From Streptomyces sp. CB00455 (lineage in GTDB: Bacteria; Actinomycetota; Actinomycetes; Streptomycetales; Streptomycetaceae): 64,000 nt of DNA. Made by a program: the position numbers and the translations under genes. The notes under the pieces were generated by a model. The model saw only the letters and a list, made by a program, of their open reading frames with translations, did not search any database and was not told the origin of the DNA. Positions 44,897 to 52,550 of the stretch are shown one piece after another. Where the stretch lies: contig NZ_LIVQ01000002.1 in assembly GCF_001905445.1 (NCBI RefSeq), forward strand, positions 992,001 to 1,056,000, read 5' to 3'. Every line of letters starts with the position of its first letter. The stretch's first letter is position 1.

Positions 44897-44926
44897 GTTA
44901 CCGCCGGTAATCTACGCACCGGTAAC
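44897..44926. promoter_or_regulatory. Candidate TetR-type operator of the acyl-CoA ligase gene
   Basis: GTTACCG (44897-44903) is mirrored by CGGTAAC (44920-44926), and the left half itself forms TTACCG-C-CGGTAA (44898-44910). On the minus strand a possible -10 (TAGATT) lies between the two elements. Fatty-acid genes in actinobacteria are commonly controlled by TetR repressors binding such sites. Confidence 0.45.
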
Positions 44927-45022
44927 CGCCCCTGAACAGCCTTCGGACCCTTTCTTCACCGCCGCACCACACGCACCCACACCCGTCTCACCTCCTCTGC
45001 GCATGCGTCGGCGGCCGCCGTC

Positions 45023-46216
45023 TCACGCGGCGCACTCCGCCGGCCCGGGTGGACACTCCCGGCAGCGGCCGGGCACAGGGGCGCGGAAGGCCCGTTCGCA
45101 GCCGTCGCAGGTCTGGAACGGGTCGGGCCGTCGGACCCTCGGGGTGGCCGGTTCAGCAGGAAGGTGGGGTGGCACCTGCGTCCGGAGCCGGTGGGCGAGC
45201 AGCCCGGCGGGGTTGTGCAGGACGGCGGGCAGGCCGCAGGTCAGGACGTGGCGCACGGCGTCCGGCGTGGCCCCGCGCTCCAGCCAGGCGGACACGCCGG
45301 GCGCGAGCCGCCTCACGTGGTGCTCGGCGAGCAGCAGGCGCGGATCATCCCCGCGCAGCCGGGCGAGGAGGTCGAGGGCCTCACGGCGGACGGGCGCGGC
45401 GGGAGCGGGAGCGGCAGAGGCCGCGGGGGCGGGGGCGGGGGCGGGGGCCGGGCGGGGCTGCGGCTCCGGCCCCGGGCCGGGCTCGGGAAGCGACTCCGGG
45501 CCCGGCTCGTGCGCACGCTCCGACTCGTGCTTCTGTTCCGGCACGGACGCAGGCCCCGGCCCAGGCTCGTGCTCCGGCTCCGGCTCGCGCTCCGGCTCCG
45601 GCTCGCGCTCCAGCTCCGGCTCGCGCTCCAGCTCGTTCGCAGTCTCCGGCCCCGGCCCCGGCTCCAGCTCGTGCGCAGGCCCCGGCTCCGGCGCGTAGTC
45701 AAGATCGGGCGCGGAGTCCAGATCGGGTGCGGAGTCCAGATCGGGTGCGGAGTGCACGTCCAGGTGTCGCTCGACCGGCAGGTCGCGGTCAGCCGGTGCG
45801 GACGCCGGGAACACGGGCGGCAACGACACGGACGGGGGCTCTGGGGCCGGGGCGGGCGGCCGGTTGTAGGACACCGTGCTGGTGACCATGCGCCCGTCCT
45901 CCAGCCGGACGCGGCTGCGCTTCAGGTACCCGTACGCCTCCAGCTCCCGCAGCGCGGTGGCGATCCGATCCGCCCCCTCGGGGAACCGCGCGGCCAGCCG
46001 TTTGATCTCGATCCCGGTCCCGGCCGGGAGCGACTGGATGTGGGTGGAAAGACCGATGGCGAGCAGCGACAACGCGGGGTGCTGGGCCAGGTGGTTGCCG
46101 ATCACCGTGAAGCGTTCGGTGTGCCGCACGTTGACGTGGACGACACCGGAACGGGGTGTACCGCCGCGAACCCGGGACGAGGCGCGCGACGGCGCGCTAA
46201 GCTGCTGAAGAGCCAT
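45023..46216 (-). CDS. Winged-helix protein with Glu/Pro low-complexity repeats and a Cys cluster
   Basis: A 397-residue protein. Residues 30-115 look like a winged-helix domain (LAQHPALSLLAIGLSTHI, IATALRELEAYGYLKRSRVRLEDGR), similar to DNA-binding proteins common in Streptomyces. Residues 130-260 are low complexity: three SAPDLD units, then a long run of Glu-Pro and Pro-Ala repeats. A helical domain (RREALDLLARLRGDDPRLLLA) and a C-terminal pair CDGC and CREC, likely a zinc knuckle, follow. Probably a DNA-binding regulator; targets unknown. Confidence 0.7.
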   Translation of the reverse strand: MALQQLSAPSRASSRVRGGTPRSGVVHVNVRHTERFTVIGNHLAQHPALSLLAIGLSTHIQSLPAGTGIEIKRLAARFPEGADRIATALRELEAYGYLKRSRVRLEDGRMVTSTVSYNRPPAPAPEPPSVSLPPVFPASAPADRDLPVERHLDVHSAPDLDSAPDLDSAPDLDYAPEPGPAHELEPGPGPETANELEREPELEREPEPEREPEPEHEPGPGPASVPEQKHESERAHEPGPESLPEPGPGPEPQPRPAPAPAPAPAASAAPAPAAPVRREALDLLARLRGDDPRLLLAEHHVRRLAPGVSAWLERGATPDAVRHVLTCGLPAVLHNPAGLLAHRLRTQVPPHLPAEPATPRVRRPDPFQTCDGCERAFRAPVPGRCRECPPGPAECAA

Positions 46217-46369
46217 GGGGAAGCCGTTTACTTCCTACTTGGTCAGGCCCTCGACCGGGATTGCAGTCCCGCCGGGGGCCGTCTCATGTCTGGTGTTGTG
46301 GGGCGAGCATATGCCCGCGAACCGGCCCGGAATCCAGCCCAGTTGGCACACTTCACCCATGTGAGTTAC

Positions 46370-46393
46370 GGGGAGCCGGTGGGGTGGGGTGGG
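46370..46393 (+). other. Potential G-quadruplex
   Basis: Four G runs (GGGG, GGGG, GGGG, GGG) with loops of 7, 1 and 1 bases lie in the 205-base space between the winged-helix gene start and the end of the ATP-binding protein gene. Confidence 0.35.
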
Positions 46394-46421
46394 TTGGATT
46401 TAGCCCGGGTTCTTGAACGGG

Positions 46422-46955
46422 TTACACGTCCGGGCCCACCGGATCCCGGTTCCCCGGGACCCGGTTCCCACCCCCCAGGCCCGGGCCCGAACCCGGACCT
46501 CCCGCCTCCGGACTCCCCGTCCCGGACCGGTTGTCACGGCACTCGCCCCACCCCGCCACATCCAGCTCCGCCCACACCGTCTTGCACGGAGCGGGCCCCC
46601 TCACCACCCCCCAGCGGTCGGCGATCGCCTCCACCAGGACCAGCCCCCGCCCGCCTTCCGCCTCCTCCGCCGCGTCCCGGCTCCCCGGGACCCGGTCGCC
46701 GCGGGTGTCGGCCACCTCGATCCGCAGCACACCGCCGCTCAGTACGACCCCGATCCGAAAGCCTCGCCCGGGCACCCGTCCGTGGGTCACGGCATTGGCG
46801 GCCAACTCGGCCACGATGAGCGCCGGCCCCTCCGTCGGCAGCCCCCAGGCCGCGATCTTCTCGACGGCGAGGTGCCGCGCCTGCCGGGCGCCGCGCGGGG
46901 TGGCGGCGAGCCGGGCGCCGAACCGGCGGCCGGAGTCACAGATATGTGTATGCAC
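46422..46955 (-). CDS. ATP-binding (HATPase_c) anti-sigma-like regulator
   Basis: A 177-residue GHKL-ATPase protein resembling RsbW/SpoIIAB anti-sigma kinases. ELAANAVTHGR is the N box with its Asn, VADTRGDRVP the G1 box and GGRGLVLVEAIADRWG the G2 region. A 35-residue Gly/Pro-rich tail follows. The GTG at 46953-46955 (HTHICDSG) is the best start. It is divergent from the Scr1-type regulator and DUF397 genes, the arrangement seen many times in Streptomyces genomes. Confidence 0.85.
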   Translation of the reverse strand: MHTHICDSGRRFGARLAATPRGARQARHLAVEKIAAWGLPTEGPALIVAELAANAVTHGRVPGRGFRIGVVLSGGVLRIEVADTRGDRVPGSRDAAEEAEGGRGLVLVEAIADRWGVVRGPAPCKTVWAELDVAGWGECRDNRSGTGSPEAGGPGSGPGLGGGNRVPGNRDPVGPDV

Positions 46956-47109
46956 GTCACTCAGCGTGGCGCCCGTTGCGTACGGTGAGAAGTGCCAACG
47001 CCCTTGCGTCCGGGATCTGTCCGGCGCTTGTCCGGCGCTGTCGCGGCTGTCCGGGACGGCCGCCGGGCAAGGGGCGCTGAGGAATTCGGTACGTCGGAGG
47101 TGGGCGCGC

Positions 47110-47967
47110 ATGAGCGTGGACAGGGACGGCACGGAAGACGCCGGCTGGGACGTGGATCCCGACGACGAGCAAGGGGCGGCGGTGCTGGCCGCGCTGGGCC
47201 GCCAGCTGAGGGCCTGGCGCGAGGAGGCGGGCATCAGGGCCGCCGCCTTCGGGACGGCCATCGGGTACGGGGAGGACCTGGTCCGCAAGGTGGAGGCGGG
47301 CAAACGCATCCCCCGCCCCGAGTACCTGGACAAGGCGGACGAGGCCCTGCGGGCGGGCGGGAAGATCGCCGCGATGAAGGCGGACATGGAACAGGTCCGC
47401 TACCCGAAGAAGGTCCGCGACCTGGCGAAGCTGGAGGGCCGGACCGCCGAGATCGGCGTTTACAGCACTCATGGCATCCACGGCCTCTTGCAGACGCCGG
47501 AACACGCCCGTGCTCTCTTCGAGATGCGGCAACCCTCCTACTCCCAGGCCGAGGTGGAGTGGTACACAGCAGCACGGATGGCCCGCCAGTCCGTCTTTGA
47601 CCGCACACCGGCCCCGGCCATCAGCTTCGTCCACGAGGCATCGGCGTTGAGCCGTCCCATCGGAGGCACAATGGTGTGGCGCCGTCAGCTCGAACGGCTC
47701 CTGGAGGTGGGCACATTGCGGAATGTGTCCCTGCAAGTGATGCCGAACTCCTGCGAGGCCCACGCCGGCATGGACGGTGGGATCGAGATCCTGAAGTTCG
47801 GAGACGGCACCGGGGTAGGCCGCTCCGAGGGGGCGTTCAACGGTCGTCCGGTTTCCGAGCCGAAGCACCTCCGGATCCTTGACCTGCGCTATGGCATCAT
47901 CCGGGCTGAGGCTCTCACGCCACGGGAGTCGCGAGACTTCATCAAGGGACTGCTGGGAGAGACATGA
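47110..47967 (+). CDS. Scr1-type XRE-family regulator with DUF5753
   Basis: A 285-residue protein with an N-terminal helix-turn-helix (about 25-80; LGRQLRAWREEAGIRAAAFG) and a C-terminal DUF5753 ligand-binding domain (about 100-280; GIHGLLQTPEHARAL, VMPNSCEAH). These proteins pair with DUF397 partners and control development or antibiotic genes in Streptomyces. The ATG at 47110 follows GGAGG. Confidence 0.9.
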   Translation: MSVDRDGTEDAGWDVDPDDEQGAAVLAALGRQLRAWREEAGIRAAAFGTAIGYGEDLVRKVEAGKRIPRPEYLDKADEALRAGGKIAAMKADMEQVRYPKKVRDLAKLEGRTAEIGVYSTHGIHGLLQTPEHARALFEMRQPSYSQAEVEWYTAARMARQSVFDRTPAPAISFVHEASALSRPIGGTMVWRRQLERLLEVGTLRNVSLQVMPNSCEAHAGMDGGIEILKFGDGTGVGRSEGAFNGRPVSEPKHLRILDLRYGIIRAEALTPRESRDFIKGLLGET

Positions 47968-48155
47968 TCGACAATCCCGAGCTCAACTGGTTCAAGAGCA
48001 CCTACAGCAGTGGCAGTGAAGGCGACTCCTGCGTCGAGGTGGCCACGACCTCCGCCGTCATCCACGTCCGCGACTCCAAGGACACCCGGCTCCCCGGCCT
48101 CACCTTCGCGCCCCGCGCCTGGGCGGGATTCGTGGCGCACGCCGCCGGCCACTGA
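47964..48155 (+). CDS. DUF397 protein, partner of the Scr1-type regulator
   Basis: A 63-residue protein with the DUF397 signature: WFKSTYSSGSEGDSCVEVA, then VRDSKD and the terminal W-x-x-F (AWAGFVAHA). Its ATG overlaps the regulator's stop (ATGA), so the two are translationally coupled. DUF397 proteins such as Scr2 bind and antagonise their cognate regulator. Confidence 0.92.
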   Translation: MIDNPELNWFKSTYSSGSEGDSCVEVATTSAVIHVRDSKDTRLPGLTFAPRAWAGFVAHAAGH

Positions 48156-48226
48156 GGTCGCGACCCGTCGGGGCGGCTTCCCCCTCCGCCTTAACATGGA
48201 CATGGCGATCAAGTTGGGGGGATGTC

Positions 48227-48667
48227 ATGTCATTTGACGCGGAATGGGCACAGCACAAGGCTGCCGCCATGGCCGGACAGCAACCGCCTGCCATGCGGCT
48301 CAATCACGTTCCCGCCGAGACGGGCGGCAGCCCGGCGGGCAGCCTGCTGGCCGGGGCCGGGTCCATCAACGGTAACGCCAACCTCCTGATCGAGATCGCC
48401 GCGCTCCTCCACGAGGGCCGGCCCGACGGCGACGCGAGCACCATGGCCCGCGCACCCCGGGCCCACGCCGACGTCTCGGCGGAGGCCCTGCGTTTCGCGC
48501 GGTTCGCCGACGACCAGTTCAAGGACACGATCAACCTGTTCGCCGCCCTCGCCACCCGTCTGAAGACGACCGGCACCGACTTCGCCCGGGTGGATGACGC
48601 CACCGGCCGCAACTTCCTCGACCGCGTCCTCGAATCGGGGCAGTACGTGAAGCCGGAGTCCAAGTGA
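48227..48667 (+). CDS. ESX/WXG100-like small helical protein
   Basis: A 146-residue, almost wholly helical protein. Its C-terminal half (AEALRFARFADDQFKD, then TINLFAALATRLKTTGTDFAR) resembles the second helix of WXG100-type proteins with their ALATALRTT-like pattern; an exact WXG motif is absent. GGGGGG precedes the ATG at a short distance. It overlaps the next gene by four bases, suggesting a co-translated pair in which it acts as targeting partner or chaperone for type VII secretion. That role is inference. Confidence 0.6.
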   Translation: MSFDAEWAQHKAAAMAGQQPPAMRLNHVPAETGGSPAGSLLAGAGSINGNANLLIEIAALLHEGRPDGDASTMARAPRAHADVSAEALRFARFADDQFKDTINLFAALATRLKTTGTDFARVDDATGRNFLDRVLESGQYVKPESK

Positions 48668-50049
48668 GCGGGCTCGGCTACCGCAAGGACGTCGAGTTCC
48701 TGGAGGAGTGCAACCCGGCGCTCGTGGAGCGCAACGCCGCCGAGTTCCGCCGCCTGCGCGACCTCCTCGTCCAGGTCGAGGAGCCGGCCCGGCGGGCGCA
48801 GACCCGTACGCAGTGGCAGAGCGACGGCAGCCACACGTACACGGGCCGCCTCGCGGAGGCACGGCAGTTGGTGACCCACATGGCCGAGGGCTACGACAAG
48901 GCCGCGAGCGCCCTGAACGCCTACGCCGCGGCCCTCACCACGGCCAAGTCGCACTACCGCGACGGCAAACGCTCGGAAGGGGCGCTCGCCGCGCTCATCG
49001 GCACGAAGGGCACCGCGATCACGCGCACCGCGCAGATGGCGGAGCCGATGCGGCAGTGGGAGGACATGCGGGCCACGACCGGCGTCTTCGACTGGCTGGC
49101 CGAGGCCACCATGGACGTGGACGACATCCGGGACGAGGCCAACGGCCTCCACGACGCCGCGGGCGGGAGCTTCCACCTGGCGAAGACCGCCGAACAGGAA
49201 GCGCGCAGCACCTGCGTGCACGCGCTCAGGCAGGCGTACGAGCTGCTGCCCGAGTTCACGGTGCGGGGCGGCGGGGGGATCGACGTGTACGCGGCGATGG
49301 CGGACATCCGCCGGGAGGCGGCGGAGGCCCGCACCAGCCCGCTGACCCACCTGCCGGGCAGCGGCCCGAAGCGGCAGCTCACGGAACCGGTCGGGAAGGC
49401 CGAGGTCTCACCGGAGCTGAAGGACATCCGGATGCGGGTGGCGAGCCTGCCGATGCCGGATGACGGCTACTGGAGCGCGCCCGACGGGGACGGGGAGAAG
49501 GCCGAGTGGATCTCGCGCAACAAGGAGCTGCTGCGGGCGGCCGCCCAGCACGCCGGGCTGCCGGAGGAGATGGTGGCGGGCATCGCTTGGAAGGAGATCT
49601 CGGGCCAGCCGGGATTCGTGGACGACGGCGTCGACACGGTCCGGGAATGGGCCGCTTCTGATATGAGCCCCATCACGCCCGAGAATCTCTTCAGCCGGGC
49701 GGGCGGCGCACCTGACGAGACCTCCTTCGGCCCGATCGCCATCCAGGTCCGGCGTGGGGCCGAGGTGCTGGGCTACGACCCGGCGCACCTCACCGAGGAC
49801 CAGCGGGACGTCGTGGAGGAGTCGCTCCAGGACCCGAAACAGAACGCCTTCATCGCCGCGAACTTCCTCGCCCAGATCAAGGCAGAAGCGGGCTACGGCA
49901 ACATCCCCGCCGGCGAGCTGACCGACGCCCAGATGCGGGAGATCGCGGCCCGCTACAACGGCGGCCCGTACTGGCAGTCGGACAAGGCCCAGAACTACGG
50001 CAACGACTTCGGCGACAGCCTCCCCACGGTGAAGGACGCAATGCGATGA
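48664..50049 (+). CDS. Putative secreted effector: helical ESX-like N-terminus and lysozyme-like C-terminus
   Basis: A 461-residue protein without a signal peptide. Residues 1-150 are helical with a Trp-containing break (TQWQSDGSHTYTGRL), as in N-terminal domains of type VII-exported proteins. Residues 285-461 resemble a soluble lytic transglycosylase fold: GLPEEMVAGIAWKEISG places a catalytic Glu at about 311, TSFGPIAIQVRRGAEVLGY and NAFIAANFLAQI follow, and RYNGGP at about 430 corresponds to the AYNAGP motif of SLT enzymes. It may thus cut peptidoglycan after export. It overlaps the small helical gene upstream and the small membrane protein downstream by four bases each. The domain calls are by eye. 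Confidence 0.65.
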   Translation: MSGLGYRKDVEFLEECNPALVERNAAEFRRLRDLLVQVEEPARRAQTRTQWQSDGSHTYTGRLAEARQLVTHMAEGYDKAASALNAYAAALTTAKSHYRDGKRSEGALAALIGTKGTAITRTAQMAEPMRQWEDMRATTGVFDWLAEATMDVDDIRDEANGLHDAAGGSFHLAKTAEQEARSTCVHALRQAYELLPEFTVRGGGGIDVYAAMADIRREAAEARTSPLTHLPGSGPKRQLTEPVGKAEVSPELKDIRMRVASLPMPDDGYWSAPDGDGEKAEWISRNKELLRAAAQHAGLPEEMVAGIAWKEISGQPGFVDDGVDTVREWAASDMSPITPENLFSRAGGAPDETSFGPIAIQVRRGAEVLGYDPAHLTEDQRDVVEESLQDPKQNAFIAANFLAQIKAEAGYGNIPAGELTDAQMREIAARYNGGPYWQSDKAQNYGNDFGDSLPTVKDAMR

Positions 50050-50366
50050 CGGTCGACCACGCGGGCAGCGCACCGACCAGGAAGCGTCGATGGGCCCGCT
50101 GGGCGCTCGGAGTCCCCCTCGCCCTCATCCACGCGCCGAACGCCCTCGTCGTCTACGCCCTGCTGCGCTACCCGCCTCAGGGCTCATGGGACCACCAGGG
50201 GTACACCGGGTCGGCGATGCTGGCCCTCGTCTCCCTCACGCTGAGCGTGATCGGGCTGCTGATCACGCTCGTCCCGCCCGTCCGCCGGACCCTGGGCACC
50301 TGGTGGCTCGCCCCGCCGGTCGTCCTCGGGGCGATCGCGTGGATCCGCATGGCCACCCTGGAGTGA
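50046..50366 (+). CDS. Small membrane protein, candidate partner or immunity protein, copy 1
   Basis: A 106-residue protein with three hydrophobic segments (LGVPLALIHAPNALVVYALL, AMLALVSLTLSVIGLLITLV, LAPPVVLGAIAWI). Its ATG overlaps the stop of the lysozyme-like gene (ATGA). The paralogue at 50584-50898 shares LGVPLAL, the GLLI core, and the R-R/T-x-G-x-WW segment before the third helix. Tight coupling to a putative muralytic effector and duplication with it suggest immunity or export help; neither is shown. Confidence 0.7.
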   Translation: MTVDHAGSAPTRKRRWARWALGVPLALIHAPNALVVYALLRYPPQGSWDHQGYTGSAMLALVSLTLSVIGLLITLVPPVRRTLGTWWLAPPVVLGAIAWIRMATLE

Positions 50367-50398
50367 CGGCCCCGGACCCATGACACGCCACAGCCCCC

Positions 50399-50587
50399 GG
50401 AGTGCAACCCGGCGCTCGTGGAGCGCAACACCGCGACAACATTCCCGCCGGCGAGCTGACCGACGCCCAGATGCGGGAGATCGCGGCCCGCTGCAACGGC
50501 GGCCCGTACTGGGAGTCGAAGAAGGGCCAGGACTACGGCAATGAGTTCGTCGACAACCTCGGCAACGTGAAAAAGGCCATGCGATGA
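50399..50587 (+). pseudogene. Remnant of a tandem copy of the lysozyme-like effector gene
   Basis: Bases 50399-50429 match 48705-48735 (near the start of the effector gene) at all 31 positions; soon after, 50444-50492 match 49906-49954 at all 49 positions, and similarity continues to the shared ATGCGATGA end. The middle, about 1.17 kb, is deleted and the two pieces are in different frames, so no full protein is made. A 15-base match (50385-50399 and 50909-50923) marks the left edge of the repeated unit. From an internal GTG a 61-residue product covering only the C-terminal RCNGGPYW region is possible. Confidence 0.85.
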
Positions 50588-50898
50588 GGATCCGCCGCGA
50601 GAACATCGACCTGCCCGAGGACCAGGGCTGTCTGCGGTGGGTGCTCGGGGTGCCCCTCGCGCTCCTCTACGGGCCTGCCGCGTACCTCTGCTACACCGCC
50701 CTGGCCGCCCGGCCTGGGCCCCGTGACCATCCCTGGCGCGAAGACGTCCAAGCCGTCGCCTACCTGTCCGTGGGCCTGTGTCTCCTCGGGCTGCTGATCA
50801 GCGTCACTCCCGTCTTCCTCCGGACCATGGGCCGCTGGTGGTACGTCCTGCCACTGCTCCTGGCGGCGGTCGCGTTCGTCCGCGCGAAGACGGTCTGA
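50584..50898 (+). CDS. Small membrane protein, copy 2
   Basis: A 104-residue paralogue of the protein at 50046-50366, with matching segments LGVPLALLYGPAAYLCY, LCLLGLLISVTPVFLRTMG and LPLLLAAVAFV. Its ATG overlaps the stop of the effector remnant exactly as copy 1 overlaps the intact gene. It has remained an open frame although its upstream partner decayed, which is expected of a selected immunity gene but also of a recent event. The terminator follows. Confidence 0.7.
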   Translation: MRIRRENIDLPEDQGCLRWVLGVPLALLYGPAAYLCYTALAARPGPRDHPWREDVQAVAYLSVGLCLLGLLISVTPVFLRTMGRWWYVLPLLLAAVAFVRAKTV

Positions 50899-50910
50899 CA
50901 GGCGGGGAAC

Positions 50911-50948
50911 GCCACAGCCCCCGCCCGGACGGGGGCGGAGGCTGCGGC
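50911..50948. terminator. Bidirectional terminator between membrane protein copy 2 and the symporter
   Basis: GCCACAGCCCCCGCC can pair with GGGGGCGGAGGCTGCGGC with small internal mismatches, in the 80 bases between convergent genes. Its left half is also found after membrane protein copy 1 (50385-50399). Confidence 0.6.
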
Positions 50949-50978
50949 GAGTCGCAAGGTGCGGCGAGGGGCTGCGGG

Positions 50979-52301
50979 TCAGGCGGCCACGGGGACCTTC
51001 ACCGGCTCCGCGGGCTGCGGGGCGGGCTCGTCCAGCGGGGAGGACGAGGCGGCGGCGTAGGCCTCCTTGTCCAGGATTCCCTCGCGGGCCGAGACGATGA
51101 CCGGGACGACGGCCTGGCCGGCCACGTTGGTGGCGGTGCGCATCATGTCCAGGATCGGGTCGATCGCCATCAGCAGGCCGACGCCCTCCAGGGGCAGGCC
51201 CAGGGTGGACAGGGTCAGGGTCAGCATGACCGTGGCACCAGTGAGGCCCGCCGTGGCGGCCGAGCCGACCACCGAGACGAAGGCGATGAGCAGGTACTCC
51301 TTGATGCCGAGCTGCACGTCGAAGATCTGCGCGATGAAGATCGCGGCGAGCGCCGGGTAGATCGCGGCGCAGCCGTCCATCTTCGTCGTGGCGCCGAACG
51401 GGACGGCGAAGGAGGCGTACTCCTTCGGGACGCCGAGGCGCTCGGTGACCTTCTGGGTGACCGGCATCGTGCCGACCGACGAGCGGGAGACGAACGCCAG
51501 CTGGATCGCGGGCCAGGCGCCCTTGAAGAACTGGACCGGATTGACCTTGGCGACCGTCGCGAGGAGCAGCGGGTAGACGCCGAACATCACGAGCGCCGAA
51601 CCGATGTAGACGTCGGCGGTGAAGGTGGCGTACTTGCCGATCAGGTCCCAGCCGTACGTGGCGATCGCGGTGCCGATCAGGCCGACGGTGCCGAGCGGGG
51701 CGAGGCGGATGACCCACCACAGGGCCTTCTGGAGGAGCTCCAGGACGGCCTCGGCGATGTTCAGGACCGGCTGTGCCTTGCTGCCGAGCTGAAGGGCGGC
51801 GATGCCGGCGACGGCGGCGAGGAAGACGATCTGAAGGACGTTCAGCTCGGTGAAGGGCGTGATGATGTCCTTCGGCACGATGCCGGTCAGGAAGTCGATC
51901 CAGGAGCCCTGCCGCTTGGGCAGCTTGCCGTCCTGCGGGGTGAGGCCGGTGCCCGAGCCCGGGTTGGTCAGCAGGCCGATCGCGAGGCCGATGCCCACCG
52001 CGATCAGCGAGGTGATCATGAACCAGAGCAGGGTGCGGGAGGCGAGCCGGGCGGCGTTGTTCACCTTCCGCAGGTTGGTGATGGACACCAGGATCGCGAA
52101 GAAGACGAGCGGGGCGACGGCCAGCTTGAGCAGCTGGATGAAGATGTCGCCGACCTGTTCGAGCGTGGTCCTGAGCCAGCTGACGTCCTGGCTGCGGGCT
52201 ATCCAGCCGAAGAGGACGCCGAGCACGAGACCGGCGATGATCTGGGCCCAGAAGGGGAAGCGGAAGGAGGCCTTGGCGGGGGCCTGGGGGGTCGCGGACA
52301 C
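50979..52301 (-). CDS. DAACS-family symporter, TcyP-like (predicted L-cystine uptake)
   Basis: A 440-residue glutamate-transporter-fold protein with about eight helices and two re-entrant loops. The first loop reads SRSSVGTMP. Helix 7 reads TTKMDGCAAIYPAL, where typical members have NMDGT; helix 8 reads ILDMMRTATNVAGQ, where Na+-coupled members end in Asp. From memory, E. coli TcyP has the same SRSS, a GCAGLYPAM segment and no final Asp, so this protein groups with cystine symporters by eye. The GTG at 52299-52301 is chosen (GGAG seven bases before); earlier in-frame starts at 52305 and 52323 are possible. The polycysteine leader upstream independently suggests a sulfur amino acid substrate. 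Confidence 0.75.
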   Translation of the reverse strand: MSATPQAPAKASFRFPFWAQIIAGLVLGVLFGWIARSQDVSWLRTTLEQVGDIFIQLLKLAVAPLVFFAILVSITNLRKVNNAARLASRTLLWFMITSLIAVGIGLAIGLLTNPGSGTGLTPQDGKLPKRQGSWIDFLTGIVPKDIITPFTELNVLQIVFLAAVAGIAALQLGSKAQPVLNIAEAVLELLQKALWWVIRLAPLGTVGLIGTAIATYGWDLIGKYATFTADVYIGSALVMFGVYPLLLATVAKVNPVQFFKGAWPAIQLAFVSRSSVGTMPVTQKVTERLGVPKEYASFAVPFGATTKMDGCAAIYPALAAIFIAQIFDVQLGIKEYLLIAFVSVVGSAATAGLTGATVMLTLTLSTLGLPLEGVGLLMAIDPILDMMRTATNVAGQAVVPVIVSAREGILDKEAYAAASSSPLDEPAPQPAEPVKVPVAA

Positions 52302-52435
52302 GGACACGCTCCGGTGGGGACGCACAAAGAACTGGGGGCAGGGTTCTGCGGTGGCGCTGGTCTGGCGGTGCGACAGCCGGAAAGAGGCCGGCCGGGACCG
52401 CTGCTGTATCGATTCAGCTCAACGGGGAGCGGGAA

Positions 52436-52543
52436 TCAGCGACAACAGCAACAGGCCGCGGACACGCGGCGGCAGAGGTCGACGTGCAGGCGCGCCACGA
52501 GCGGGACGCTCGGGGTCATCGGGTGCGCGGCCTTGGTCAACAT
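52436..52543 (-). CDS. Polycysteine leader peptide (candidate cysteine attenuator)
   Basis: A 35-residue open frame starting at ATG 52541-52543 and ending in SAACCCCR then TGA. The four consecutive Cys codons are TGT TGC TGT TGT; TGT is a rare codon in such a G+C-rich genome, which suits ribosome pausing as a sensor. A promoter positioned so that transcription begins at the A of the ATG implies leaderless translation. Polycysteine leaderless short ORFs are known cysteine-responsive attenuators in mycobacteria. It precedes the TcyP-like gene by about 135 bases of G+C-rich sequence able to form hairpins. Confidence 0.72.
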   Translation of the reverse strand: MLTKAAHPMTPSVPLVARLHVDLCRRVSAACCCCR

Positions 52544-52550
52544 GTTGAAC

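Noticed and set aside
46230-46300. tRNA-like gene
   Set aside because: A GGGATTGCAGTCCC-like hairpin is present, but no acceptor stem, T-loop consensus or cloverleaf can be built.
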